A stretch of 64,000 nt of DNA from Nocardia goodfellowii (GCF_017875645.1 NZ_JAGGMR010000001.1:2790001-2854000), one strand, 5' to 3'; shown: positions 9,631 to 18,535, counted from the stretch's first letter. The notes: generated from the letters alone by a model not told the origin. Numbers and translations are program-made.

Positions 9631-10996
9631 TATGGGCGCGGCCGAAGACTGGAAACGGTTGGCTGAGCGCGTGGTCACCCGCCGCGAGCAGCTCGACATG
9701 CATACGCGACAGGATCTATCCAGGTCGACGGGTCTGAGCTACCGGGTACTCGGCGATCTGGAGCGGGGTACCCGCGGTGTCTCGGAAGGCACCCTTGCCC
9801 TCGTGGAACAGGCGCTGGAGTGGGCGCCGGGTAGTGCGCGGAAAGTGCTGCGCGGGGGTGAGCCCGCTGTCACCGCCGTCCCGGCGCCGGCGGTAAGTCG
9901 CGGCAGCGACAACGCTGATCGCGACAATGGCAGAACCGCGCCGATCATGCGCCCGCTCGCCGAAGCGTACCGAATCGCGGCCAAATTCTCGGGGGCGGAA
10001 TTCGGGTATGAAGGCAGGCGTCTGTTCGAAGTTCTCGATGAGATCCGGCAGCTACTCGACCAGAATTCGATGCGAGACGGTTCGCAGGCATCCCGGCCGA
10101 ATTCCACTGAGTCCGAGCTGAATCGAAAGGAATCCCTTCCCACGGTTCTACGGATCGCTATCGGGCGGTACTTGAAGCGGCAGCGAGAAGACAACGGGCT
10201 GGATTGTGAAACGGTCTGCGATCTCCTCGGGTATGCCGACGACAAATATCTGCGTCAGTTGGAGTCGGGCCGCGCCGCTTTCGGCCCGCAGACCCTGCAT
10301 AAATTGCTGCTTCTGTATCGGGTGCCCGGGGCGATAGCCGAGCGTGATCTCGCGGGTCTGGCCATGGCCGCCGGCCGGTCCGGCTGGTGGACGCGCTATG
10401 ACGATATTCTGCCGGACTGGTTCAAGCAGTATGTGCAGCTGGAGCAATGCGCGGCTACCATCCGTACCTTCGAATCCCACTTCGTGCCAGGGCTTTTGCA
10501 GACCGCCGACTACGCGCGAGCCGTTCTGGGCCTCTCGCAGGTGGACAGCGTCGGAAGCCGGGTCCAGATGAGACTGCAACGTCAGCTCATCCTGCACACC
10601 GCTACACCCCCGAAGCTGTGGGCAATAATCGATGAGGGTGCACTCAGGCATCCGCAGGAGCCGGTGGCGATGATGCGCGACCAGATTCGCCATCTGTTGT
10701 TCATGTCGGGCAAGCGGGGAGTCACCATTCAGATCTTGCCGCGAAATGCGCCGACGTGTACGAATGTCGGCTCGTTCAGCTTGCTGCGCTTCGGTTTCGA
10801 GAAGAAGGACGATCCGGACATCGTCTACCTCGAGCAATTGACGACCGCTTTGTATCTGGATCGGCCCGAGGAAGTTTCCGCGTATCGAGCCTTGATGAAT
10901 CGGCTCAGTGTGGCGGCATTGTCCCCACGAGACTCCGAAACGTTCTTGACCGACCTCTACGATCGATACCAGCGAGAATCCGACCAACTCGTTTAG
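9626..10996 (+). CDS. double-HTH regulator with C-terminal DUF5753 domain
   Basis: 456 residues in three parts. Residues about 5-65 are an XRE-like HTH (TRQDLSRSTGLSYRVLGDLE); a polar linker follows; residues about 172-235 are a second HTH (IGRYLKRQRED... DDKYLRQLESGRAAF); residues about 250-450 match DUF5753 (WFKQYVQLEQCAATIRTFES, VPGLLQTADYARAV, IQILP). Actinobacterial DUF5753 proteins usually carry only one HTH, and often act with a small DUF397 partner that is absent here. ATG 9626 is used; ATG 9632 is an alternative. A GAGG about 9 bases upstream fits. It ends 3 bases from the convergent ASCH gene. Confidence 0.8.
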   Translation: MPMGAAEDWKRLAERVVTRREQLDMHTRQDLSRSTGLSYRVLGDLERGTRGVSEGTLALVEQALEWAPGSARKVLRGGEPAVTAVPAPAVSRGSDNADRDNGRTAPIMRPLAEAYRIAAKFSGAEFGYEGRRLFEVLDEIRQLLDQNSMRDGSQASRPNSTESELNRKESLPTVLRIAIGRYLKRQREDNGLDCETVCDLLGYADDKYLRQLESGRAAFGPQTLHKLLLLYRVPGAIAERDLAGLAMAAGRSGWWTRYDDILPDWFKQYVQLEQCAATIRTFESHFVPGLLQTADYARAVLGLSQVDSVGSRVQMRLQRQLILHTATPPKLWAIIDEGALRHPQEPVAMMRDQIRHLLFMSGKRGVTIQILPRNAPTCTNVGSFSLLRFGFEKKDDPDIVYLEQLTTALYLDRPEEVSAYRALMNRLSVAALSPRDSETFLTDLYDRYQRESDQLV

Positions 10997-10999
10997 GGT

Positions 11000-11587
11000 T
11001 CAATTGTTCTCGGCTACCTGCCTGCGATACTCCGCTCCCCGGGGGGAGAGCTCGTAGCCGACCGTCAAGCTGTGCGTCAGCCCTAGGTTCTTCAGCTTGC
11101 GGACATCGAGTTTGAAGGATTCTTTGTCTCTGCCCATCAGCTCCGCCAAGTCGGCGGCGCGGTGGCCCGGATTCCTTGCGACGACATCGAGGATGTCAGC
11201 TGTCCACGGCCCGCGTCGGCTTGCCCGGTCCAGGCGGGAGAGCGCGGTCCTGATCTCGTCGATGTCGCGCTGCGACAGGTCGGCACGGCTACGTAACTCC
11301 ACGCGCTCGTCGGGACCGAGGAAACGAACGGTGATCCGGAAGACCGGGTCGGTCTGGTCGCCGCGGCAGGACGCCCGCACGGCGTGCGCGCTCGGCTCAC
11401 CCGCCTTTCGTGCGTCCGTGTCGGAAATTCTCTGGGGGTCAATAGCTTCCACGCTCACGATCTGGACGATCCCCGCCGACGTGTGCAAGGTGCTGCCGAC
11501 TCGGACGCGCGGCACCGACCAAGGCCGAAAGACCTGTACGACCTCGCCCGCCGCGATTGCGCGCGCCACACGATCAGAAAGGATCAT
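11000..11587 (-). CDS. ASCH (PUA-like) domain protein with C-terminal winged helix
   Basis: 195 residues. The N-terminal half (about 1-105: DRVARAIAAGEVVQVFRPWSVPRV, VGSTLHTSAGIVQI, ITDTDARKAG-like turn, FRITVRFLGPDER) has the plan of ASCH domains, which bind RNA or nucleotides. The C-terminal part (about 115-190) looks like a winged HTH: HRAADLAELMGRDKESFKLDVRKLKNLGL. This pairing occurs in uncharacterised actinobacterial proteins. The ATG directly follows AAGG, too close for a normal ribosome site, so a leaderless transcript is possible. It is divergent from the F0 operon across a 133-base gap. Confidence 0.65.
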   Translation of the reverse strand: MILSDRVARAIAAGEVVQVFRPWSVPRVRVGSTLHTSAGIVQIVSVEAIDPQRISDTDARKAGEPSAHAVRASCRGDQTDPVFRITVRFLGPDERVELRSRADLSQRDIDEIRTALSRLDRASRRGPWTADILDVVARNPGHRAADLAELMGRDKESFKLDVRKLKNLGLTHSLTVGYELSPRGAEYRRQVAENN

Positions 11588-11674
11588 CCTTCGATCGTAT
11601 GCGCCCCCCGTAGCGCATCTCTCTATTTCACCGCATAACGGTGGCTGCCGTCAATAGTCTTGTTGCGATCGAAT

Positions 11675-11690
11675 GTAGCAACTATGCTAC
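11675..11690. promoter_or_regulatory. palindrome upstream of the F0 operon
   Basis: GTAGCA-ACTA-TGCTAC, perfect 6-bp arms, 31 bases before the first gene of the F0 operon and 88 bases before the divergent ASCH gene. It overlaps the only TA-rich stretch that could serve as -10 (TATGCT or TAGTAT), so a repressor site is likely. Confidence 0.5.
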
Positions 11691-11720
11691 GTAGTATCAC
11701 GACCTCGACGGGGAGGCCTT

Positions 11721-12001
11721 ATGGCGATATCGCTGGTTTTGTTCATCTGCGCCGGACTGGCGCTCGGCTGGGGGAATGCTCGATTCACCAAGGTCTCGGT
11801 GGCGCGGGTCGCGGATTCGGCGGCCGGCGGTCTCGGTGCGCTGGCGCTGCTCTCCGGTGCGAGATTGGTTGTCCTGACCGCTGTTTCGGTGACGGTGGCG
11901 TTCCTGATACGGCCGAGTGGGTTCGGGATCATATTGGGGCTGGCGGCATTTCAAGCGTGCGCGCTGCTGTGGGTGGCGCGGCCGATGCTGCGGGGGCGGA
12001 C

Positions 12002-12005
<4 letters not shown>
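11721..12005 (+). CDS. ATP synthase I-like membrane protein
   Basis: 94 residues, three hydrophobic segments. The [15 protein letters not shown] motif after the first segment and a [11 protein letters not shown] motif near the end resemble the small I-type proteins encoded in front of actinobacterial atp operons, which assist assembly of the c-ring. Its stop overlaps the ATG of the a-subunit gene (ATGA), so the two are coupled. GGGAGG lies 6 bases before the start. Confidence 0.65.
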
Positions 12006-13025
<1,020 letters not shown>

Positions 13026-13031
13026 CGGACC

Positions 13032-13505
13032 ATGTCGACGAAAAACACCGCCGGAGAGAACTTCCTGCTCCCCAACGGCACGTTCTTCGCCGAACTGCTG
13101 ATCTTCCTGACCGTCCTCGGCGTCATCTGGCGCTTCGTCGTTCCGCCGATCCATCGCGTGCTGGCCGAACGCGAGGCCCGCACGGCCCAGACCGCGGTCG
13201 ACCAGGCGGCGGCGAAGCAGGCGCGGGCGGAAGCCGAGGCCGCCTACCAGGCGGCCCTGGCCGAAGCCCGCGTCGCGGCCACGGGCATCCGCAAACAGGC
13301 CCGCGATGAAGGTCAGTCCCTGATCAAGGAGCGCCGCGCCGCGGCGCAGGGGGAGGCCGACGCACAGATGGCCCGGTCACTGGCCGAGCTGCGGGCGAAC
13401 GCGGACCAGGTGAACGCCGACCTGCGGACCACCATCGACCCGCTCGCGCAGGCCCTCGCCGACCGCGTCCTCGGGGCTGAAACAAGCGGGGCCGGAAAGG
13501 GATAG
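13032..13505 (+). CDS. atpF: F0F1 ATP synthase subunit b (F0-only operon)
   Basis: 157 residues: polar N-terminus with [14 protein letters not shown], one membrane helix (about 19-38), VVPPI turn, then a long Ala/Glu/Arg-rich coiled coil to the end. This is the peripheral stalk subunit. It starts 6 bases after subunit c ends. Normal length for an actinobacterial AtpF. Confidence 0.9.
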   Translation: MSTKNTAGENFLLPNGTFFAELLIFLTVLGVIWRFVVPPIHRVLAEREARTAQTAVDQAAAKQARAEAEAAYQAALAEARVAATGIRKQARDEGQSLIKERRAAAQGEADAQMARSLAELRANADQVNADLRTTIDPLAQALADRVLGAETSGAGKG

Positions 13506-13509
13506 GAGT

Positions 13510-14025
13510 ATGCACCACATCGTCTGGGATTGGCCGATCTTCCTCAGTCAGCTCTTCGGCTTCGCGGTCGTCCTCTATGTCCTCAACCGCTCGGTCAAAC
13601 CCCGCGTCCGCGAGGCGATGGCCAAGTCGCAGAACACTATTCGGACCCAATTGGAAGACAGCCGGCGCGCCGCCATCCAGGTGGTCGCGGCGGCGGAAGC
13701 CCACGAAGCCGCCCTCGCACAAGCGGAGCTGGCCAAATCGCAATTCGAACGGGAGGCGCACGCCGCCGCCGAGCGAATCCTCGCCGAGATGCGCGCCGAA
13801 GCCGAGGAGGTGGCCGCGCGCACCAGAAGGCAGGGTCGCGCCCGCGTCTACCAGGCGCGCAGGGAGTTGGTCGAACAGCTGCGATCGGATCTGCACACGG
13901 CGGTTCTGGACCGCGCCGAACACATGGTGCGGCACCGCCTCGCTACCCCGCCGGCCAGGTCGGGGAGCGTCGACCGTTTCCTCGACGATCTGGAGGAGGT
14001 GAACGCACGCCCGCAGGCGGCCTGA
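13510..14025 (+). CDS. b-type stalk subunit lacking the delta domain
   Basis: 171 residues: WPIFLSQLFGFAVVLYVLNRSVKPRV membrane helix, long coiled coil, and a final SVDRFLDDLEEV motif. In mycobacteria the matching protein AtpH is a b-delta fusion, and a very similar VDRFLDQL motif marks the end of its b part. Here the frame stops about eight residues after that motif, so the delta domain is absent. Next on the strand is a hairpin terminator, not atpA. The operon thus supplies I, a, c, b and b' only. Only 4 bases separate it from atpF. Confidence 0.85.
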   Translation: MHHIVWDWPIFLSQLFGFAVVLYVLNRSVKPRVREAMAKSQNTIRTQLEDSRRAAIQVVAAAEAHEAALAQAELAKSQFEREAHAAAERILAEMRAEAEEVAARTRRQGRARVYQARRELVEQLRSDLHTAVLDRAEHMVRHRLATPPARSGSVDRFLDDLEEVNARPQAA

Positions 14026-14039
14026 GCGCTCGTAGAAAA

Positions 14040-14068
14040 GGGCCCGTCGGCAAGTCGCCGACGGGCCC
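14040..14068. terminator. bidirectional hairpin terminator closing the F0 operon
   Basis: Perfect 12-bp stem GGGCCCGTCGGC / GCCGACGGGCCC with a 5-base loop AAGTC. It lies 14 bases after the b' stop and 13 bases after the convergent cupin stop; on the minus strand it is followed by TTTT. It marks the real end of the F0 operon, so F1 genes are not simply further downstream. Confidence 0.85.
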
Positions 14069-14081
14069 TCGGCGTCGTGGT

Positions 14082-14447
14082 CTACTGCGGCTTGGCGTAG
14101 TCGGCGTAGCCCTGCCAATCGACCAGCACGCAGGGCTCGTCGCCTACCACCCACGCGTCGTGTCCCGGCGGTGCGACCATGAGGTCGCCCGGCCCGTATT
14201 CCTGTTGTTCGCCGTCGTTCATGGCCACCACGATGCGCCCTGAAATGCAGTAACCCATGTGGGGCGCTTCGCAGCTATCGGTCTGCGCGATCGGTTTGAC
14301 ATGCTTCGACCACTGCCAACCGGGTTCGAAGATCGCTCGCCCGACTTGGCCGCTGTCGAGATCGACGAGGTCGAGTTTGCCTTTGCCGTCGGCGAAGGGG
14401 CGGGTTTCCTCTGGTGAATCGAAGGTCTTACGTATTAGACCGGACAT
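14082..14447 (-). CDS. small cupin-domain protein
   Basis: 121-residue single-cupin protein. The barrel contains HMGYCISGRIVVAM and later GDLMVAPPGHDAWVVG with PGHDA as the second motif; possible metal ligands are the His residues in these segments. The start is set by AAGGAG 6 bases upstream; a 30-codon N-terminal extension is possible but arginine-rich and unlike a cupin. Function unknown (sensor, isomerase or dioxygenase-like). A perfect CRP-type box lies about 160 bases upstream. Confidence 0.82.
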   Translation of the reverse strand: MSGLIRKTFDSPEETRPFADGKGKLDLVDLDSGQVGRAIFEPGWQWSKHVKPIAQTDSCEAPHMGYCISGRIVVAMNDGEQQEYGPGDLMVAPPGHDAWVVGDEPCVLVDWQGYADYAKPQ

Positions 14448-14603
14448 AGCCGCTCTCCTTGAATTGCATTGCCGCGGTACACGATGGCTGGTTCCCCGCA
14501 GCCGAAAGGCACGCTCTGGGCGCGCCACCGCCATCACCGCTGTTCATTGCTGACAGCACCCCACCCGCGGTGTTGTCGCCCGCACACATCTGCACGATCA
14601 TGA

Positions 14604-14619
14604 TGTGACGTGAGTCACA
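14604..14619. promoter_or_regulatory. CRP-type binding site
   Basis: TGTGACGTGAGTCACA matches the CRP/FNR-family consensus TGTGA-N6-TCACA at all ten fixed positions; the mycobacterial CRP protein recognises the same core. It is 157 bases upstream of the cupin start, the only gene it could control from this side. Confidence 0.6.
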
Positions 14620-14638
14620 CGCTAGTCCGTTGCGGTCG

Positions 14639-14658
14639 AAGTGGCAAGGTAGCCACTT
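14639..14658. promoter_or_regulatory. AAGTGGC/GCCACTT inverted repeat
   Basis: Perfect 7-bp arms around AAGGTA, 11 bases beyond the stop of the phosphoesterase-like gene and upstream of the cupin. It could be a weak terminator, but its core resembles the GTGGCA/TGCCAC palindrome at 9505, so a shared regulator is also possible. Confidence 0.35.
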
Positions 14659-14668
14659 GACCGCTGGA

Positions 14669-15373
14669 TCACCCGAGCGGGATCACCGCACAGTCACTCC
14701 ATCGGTACGCGCGATCCACTCGCCGAAGTTCCACCAGGTGCAATTCCCGCACCCGAACCGTCGCCGCGGGCAGAGCACGCAGCGCGCCCACGTCGCTGAT
14801 CAGCTGCCCCGCGCCCTGATTCCGATTGAGGTAGCCAATCCCCAAATGCGGTCGAAAATCAGACGTTTCACCCAGCCCGCTCGACGGCCGATGCTCAGCG
14901 GTCCCCGAACGCAGTCGGCGATGCAGATCCAGCAACTGATCCCACGGAGTGACGGAGAACCGCAGCGCACTCTGCGAGCCGGTCAAAGGCCCGACCCGCA
15001 GACGGAACGGCTGCACCGCCGCCGCGGCCCGCCGCCCCGCATCGGCAATACCGCCGAGCTCCTGCTCACTGACCTCACCCACCCGGCCGATGTTCAGCAA
15101 GGGCATATGCAGCCCATCCAACGGAACCGGGTCGAAACCCTCTGCGGCGAGCCTCGCCTGGCACTGCGCGACCAGATCAACCAGCCCCGGCTCCGAAAAC
15201 GTCAGATACCAGTAATAACTCGCCTGGCCAGACTCCCACTGCTCCAGCGACCAATGGTCATGAACAGTGCTCAGCTCCTCGAACGCCGACCAATCATTCT
15301 CGCGAATCACCCCGGCATCGCTGGTCGACCCGGGCCCCAACAGCGGAAACGGTCGTCTAGATGTTGCAGTCAT
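14669..15373 (-). CDS. 2H-phosphoesterase (2'-5' RNA ligase)-like protein
   Basis: 234 residues. Two His-containing strands occur at the spacing of LigT-type 2H phosphoesterases: LDGLHMPLL (His about residue 88) and FRPHLGIGYL (His about 176). The canonical motif is H-x-T/S; here the third positions are Pro and Gly, so catalytic competence is uncertain. Family members act on 2',3'-cyclic or 2'-5' bonds in RNA and nucleotides. The gene stands at the left edge of the mobile region; its ATG is 86 bases from the first decayed att copy. Confidence 0.7.
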   Translation of the reverse strand: MTATSRRPFPLLGPGSTSDAGVIRENDWSAFEELSTVHDHWSLEQWESGQASYYWYLTFSEPGLVDLVAQCQARLAAEGFDPVPLDGLHMPLLNIGRVGEVSEQELGGIADAGRRAAAAVQPFRLRVGPLTGSQSALRFSVTPWDQLLDLHRRLRSGTAEHRPSSGLGETSDFRPHLGIGYLNRNQGAGQLISDVGALRALPAATVRVRELHLVELRRVDRAYRWSDCAVIPLG

Positions 15374-15459
15374 GCGGCTGCCGTACTCCCTCTATCGCAA
15401 ACGACCTGGCGCCCGAGAAGTCTACGGGCGAGGCGAGCGGTCGGCTCGGCGGATGCCTG

Positions 15460-15491
15460 GGAGTGGAGCTGTTCGGGATCGAAACCGACTC
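15460..15491 (+). repeat. decayed copy of the ssrA 3' end (att remnant)
   Basis: Matches 25 of the 32 bases of the exact repeat at 18416 and 21153, including the first 12 bases GGAGTGGAGCTG and TCGAA, in the same orientation. It marks the probable outer left boundary of the older element stacked at ssrA. Confidence 0.55.
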
Positions 15492-15506
15492 GAAACCAAG
15501 AGTGGT

Positions 15507-15827
15507 CTATTTGTTCATGCGCTCGAGCATCCAGCGCACGGCCGCTTCTTCATCAGCGGTGGGGATCGCGTGCGTCCAGTGCAGCGGCGGTGTGACCCAC
15601 CGGATCCGTCGCCACCCTCGGCCTGGCCGGATGGCCCACCCTCCGTATTCAGGGAGCAGCACCGGACCGAAAATGGCGTCCTTCGCGAGCGGTGGCATGT
15701 GCCGGCGCTTGTTGTACAGGTGGCACCGCAGCCAGAACCCGCGGCTCGACCAGGTAGGCGAGCCGACGCTGATGTCACCGCGGAGAAGCTTCATTGCGGC
15801 CAAACCTAGCATTGGATGAACGTCCAC
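15507..15827 (-). CDS. hypothetical tryptophan-rich protein
   Basis: 106 residues, rich in Trp, Arg and Pro, no membrane segment. GTG start with AAGGAG 6 bases upstream, which supports translation. Not recognised. It begins just inside the left att remnant and points toward it, as edge genes of integrative elements often do. Confidence 0.5.
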   Translation of the reverse strand: MDVHPMLGLAAMKLLRGDISVGSPTWSSRGFWLRCHLYNKRRHMPPLAKDAIFGPVLLPEYGGWAIRPGRGWRRIRWVTPPLHWTHAIPTADEEAAVRWMLERMNK

Positions 15828-16130
15828 GGCGTCTCCTTGCGGGCCTCGTCAGAGCCCGTATCCCAGGTGGCCGTCATCACGATCCTGCCTTGCCAAACGC
15901 CAGGCTAGGTAGGTCATGTCACGGCGCGACCGAGACCTACGTGCTACGCTAATTCGACTCGCTACAGGATCGCCGGTCGCACCGCGATTACCAGCCAGTC
16001 TTCTTCAGAAAGCAACGCGCCCGAATCGTGTACTGCTGCGCCCATTTGATGCCGTCGCATGATTCGTGCTCAGCATCGAAATTGCCGACTTGGGCAAATT
16101 TGCCGTGCGCAGAAACGGATCAGATCGCAC
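15828..16130. other. 303-base gap without a gene
   Basis: Non-coding as far as can be seen, and somewhat AT-richer than the core genome around it. It separates two divergent genes and should hold their promoters; no clear operator, RNA fold or repeat was found. Confidence 0.4.
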
Positions 16131-17117
16131 ATGGATGAATTGAAATACCGCGCATTTCTAGTGAGCAGCACACCGTCCAAGCATCGTGTCTTCGCCGTCG
16201 TTGGTAACGAGCTCGAAGCTGTCGCAACCTTTGACGAACGCATTCAGGCACGGTGGCTGGCCGGTGCGCTGAACGAGTACATGCAAGGCTGGATGGCGGC
16301 CCGCGAAAGCTTGTACGTGTTCCATCAGCAGAACCTGCCAGGGCCGGTGCGTGCGCAGATCCGTCGCATCGAGGAATCGCTCCGCGTTCCTATCGAAGGG
16401 CTGTCAGCTCGTCGCGCGCAAGGAGCGTTCCCCATTATCGAGGCGTTGGAGCCTGGCCGTCCGGTGCACTCGCTAATGCTCTACTCGGATCCAGCTCATA
16501 CAGACGCACATCACCACATAAGCCCACGCACAGCAGCAGCCATCTACGACGTCTGCGAGGGAATCATCGAGCTGTTGGCGCAAACGACCGACGCCCAGAT
16601 CCGCGAAGATGAGCCGCTGCGCTGCTGGGCCGTTGCCCCGGGACTCCACGCGCAGAACAGGGATATCGCCCTTCTGTATATGGAGGTCGTGGAGAAGTTT
16701 CAGAGCGACCTGTGTTGGGGCGGATTACTCCCTCAGTCGCTGTTTGAGGAAATTGTGTTGTGGGAGATCCTCAACATCGCCGAGTCGGACATCAAGAAGA
16801 TCCGAGAACTTGGCCCCGACGTAGACGACGACACGTACTGCGCAGAGGTATATGCGCTAGGTGATCTAGCCGAGCTGCCTGAAAGAGAATATGACCATAA
16901 CTACGGACAGCTACGCGAAGTGCTGTTCGAAGAGGAAGAGACCGCCGATATTCGACGCATACTGACAGCCCTGAATGAGCCGCTTCCGACCGACTTCGAT
17001 ATTTCGTTTCTGTTCCTCTCTTTCGATGAGATGTGCGTCGAGGACGACTGCGATGAGTGCGACATCCATGCTGGCGACTTCCGGGCAGCCCTCCTACGCG
17101 AAGGCTACGAAGCGTAG
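16131..17117 (+). CDS. uncharacterised acidic protein, element cargo
   Basis: 328 residues, soluble, mixed alpha/beta to residue about 200 and then strongly acidic and helical. The last 30 residues carry a Cys/Asp-rich patch CVEDDCDECDIHAGDF that could bind metal. HHHI at about residue 125 is the only other cluster of ligands. No family recognised. ATG 16131 starts the folded-looking part; an in-frame ATG at 16059 is less likely. Codon use is less GC-biased than in flanking core genes, a sign of transfer. It is followed on the same strand by a small ORF and a PD-(D/E)XK nuclease. Confidence 0.6.
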   Translation: MDELKYRAFLVSSTPSKHRVFAVVGNELEAVATFDERIQARWLAGALNEYMQGWMAARESLYVFHQQNLPGPVRAQIRRIEESLRVPIEGLSARRAQGAFPIIEALEPGRPVHSLMLYSDPAHTDAHHHISPRTAAAIYDVCEGIIELLAQTTDAQIREDEPLRCWAVAPGLHAQNRDIALLYMEVVEKFQSDLCWGGLLPQSLFEEIVLWEILNIAESDIKKIRELGPDVDDDTYCAEVYALGDLAELPEREYDHNYGQLREVLFEEEETADIRRILTALNEPLPTDFDISFLFLSFDEMCVEDDCDECDIHAGDFRAALLREGYEA

Positions 17118-17148
17118 ATTCCGACCAACGGTTGTACTGGGCTAGAGA

Positions 17149-17358
17149 GTGACTCGGTTTGGCGGACCACTCTGCCGTATGTTTGGTCTGATCGGGATCC
17201 GGCTCATCGATGATGGCCTCGCACATTTCGCCATGGACGGATTGCAGTATCCACAGATCCCCGTCCTCACATTCAGTCAGCTCGTTCAGTCGATCGAAAC
17301 GTTCGTCCTCGGCGAGTTCTTACGACGCGCTCGCAACGAGATCGTGCACAGTGGATGA
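17149..17358 (+). CDS. small protein coupled to the nuclease gene
   Basis: Up to 69 residues from GTG 17149, or 59 from ATG 17179. C-terminal half TFSQLVQSIETFVLGEFLRRARNEIVHSG is helical. The stop overlaps the ATG of the next gene (ATGA), the main argument that it is translated. It may be a small partner of the nuclease or the tail of a decayed gene. No family recognised. Confidence 0.4.
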   Translation: MTRFGGPLCRMFGLIGIRLIDDGLAHFAMDGLQYPQIPVLTFSQLVQSIETFVLGEFLRRARNEIVHSG

Positions 17359-17891
17359 GCGACCTGGATCCGCTCGTGGTGCAGGCATTCCTGCACACCG
17401 CGCGCACCGCCGCCGACACCGACTCGCAGGGCAAGGCCTACGAGGAGCTGACGGCCTACCTATTCGGGTTGGTTCCCGGGTGTCTCACCGATCGAAATCT
17501 GATGTCTTTCTTCAAGACTGAGCAAATCGACGTTGCAGTGGCGAACAACAAACACAACGACGGCCTCTACGCCCTACCGCATGTCTTTCTCATCGAGTGC
17601 AAGAACTGGAGCTCTCCCGTCGACAGCAGCACATTGGGCTACTTCATCAATATCCTTCGTAGCCGCAAGGTCGAGGTAGGCATTCTCATTGCCGCTAACG
17701 GGATCACCGGCGACCCAATAGCTTTGACCAACGCCCATGCTTTGGGCGTCAGCGCGATCGCGGATGGGATCAAAATGCTGATCATCACCACCGAGGATAT
17801 CGCCAAGCTGACGTGTGTGACTGAACTCGTGGAGATCATACTTCGACGATTCCTTCGTGCCTATGCAAGAGGCGGGCTGGGCACTCCGTAG
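17355..17891 (+). CDS. Mrr-like PD-(D/E)XK restriction endonuclease
   Basis: 178 residues. The nuclease core reads EQIDVAVANN (acidic residue about 57), then FLIECKNWSSPV with the E-x-K pair (about 76-78), then a helix and GILIAANGITG, the plan of Mrr_cat/type IV restriction enzymes that cut modified or foreign DNA. An N-terminal helix bundle (about 1-40) precedes it; no separate DNA-recognition domain is visible. Being in a mobile element beside two unknown genes, it is likely part of a defence or element-maintenance module (inference). Confidence 0.7.
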   Translation: MSDLDPLVVQAFLHTARTAADTDSQGKAYEELTAYLFGLVPGCLTDRNLMSFFKTEQIDVAVANNKHNDGLYALPHVFLIECKNWSSPVDSSTLGYFINILRSRKVEVGILIAANGITGDPIALTNAHALGVSAIADGIKMLIITTEDIAKLTCVTELVEIILRRFLRAYARGGLGTP

Positions 17892-18028
17892 TTCGCAGCG
17901 TCCGTGGGTGGTGGCCGCATCACCACCTAGCCGCACCTCCGCAGCAGTCAGCCGCTCATGGAAGCTGACCCGCGGTGCCCGCACCACTGCCGTCGCAGCC
18001 GTGCCGCGGACGGCTGCGTTTGCGGTAG

Positions 18029-18336
18029 ATGTCGTATCTACTCGGGACTCGACGTTCGCTCACCGGAACCATCGAGCGCTTGAAACGTGCGTCCTCGCAT
18101 GGATCGCTCGCGGACCTCGACCTCCCCCTTCGCGACGAGTTCCGGCACAGGCGCCGGATGCCGTCGGCAAGCCGGCTGCGCCACACTGCCGCATCGTTGA
18201 TGGTCCGATTCGGCGCGCACTTCAAGACCGCACAGCGCCAGCTCGGGCACAAAACGGCCACCTGTTCGATGACGACCTCGACGATGTAGCCGATCGGATG
18301 GGAGCCGGGCCTACGCATCGACGTGGCGAAGTGTGA
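18029..18336 (+). pseudogene. tyrosine integrase remnant, element A
   Basis: The C-terminal part of a phage-type integrase in two frames. RLRHTAASLMVRFGAH and RQLGHKTA (box II region, with the H of HxxR replaced by Ser) read in one frame; GHLFDDDLDDVADRMG reads in the next. Between them the segment carrying the nucleophilic Tyr has been deleted. It ends 50 bases before the ssrA-type hairpin copy, as integrases sited next to their att site do. Confidence 0.75.
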
Positions 18337-18385
18337 GCAAAATGTAGGCACACGCCCTGATCTGCGCGTGTCCGGAACACGAAAA

Positions 18386-18414
18386 GGCCCCCACCTGCGT
18401 CGGAGGTAGGGGCC
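18386..18414 (-). terminator. duplicated ssrA terminator hairpin
   Basis: GGCCCCCACCT / AGGTAGGGGCC, 11-bp stem with one mismatch, followed on the minus strand by CTTTTC. It is a diverged copy of the functional ssrA terminator at 21122, so the duplicated block spans terminator plus ssrA 3' end. Confidence 0.65.
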
Positions 18415-18415
18415 C

Positions 18416-18447
18416 GGAGTGGAGCTGCCGGGAATCGAACCCGGGTC
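18416..18447 (+). repeat. 32-bp att direct repeat (ssrA 3' end copy)
   Basis: Identical over 32 bases to 21153-21184; it starts GGAGTGGAGCTGCCGGGA and ends in GGGTC, the T-arm and acceptor 3' strand of tmRNA read on the opposite strand. The sequence beyond 18447 no longer matches ssrA. It is the left att site of element B and the right boundary of element A. Confidence 0.85.
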
Positions 18448-18535
18448 GAGGTGCTGGACATGGGGTTGAATGGGGGCTGACCTTGGGAATTACATCACTG
18501 TGATTCACTCCAGATCACGGTATTTCAGGTCAGGT

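Noticed and set aside
18416..18447. Possible tRNA gene (T-arm-like GGTTCGATTCCC on the minus strand)
   Set aside because: No matching D-arm, anticodon arm or 5' acceptor strand follows; identity with the ssrA 3' end explains it.
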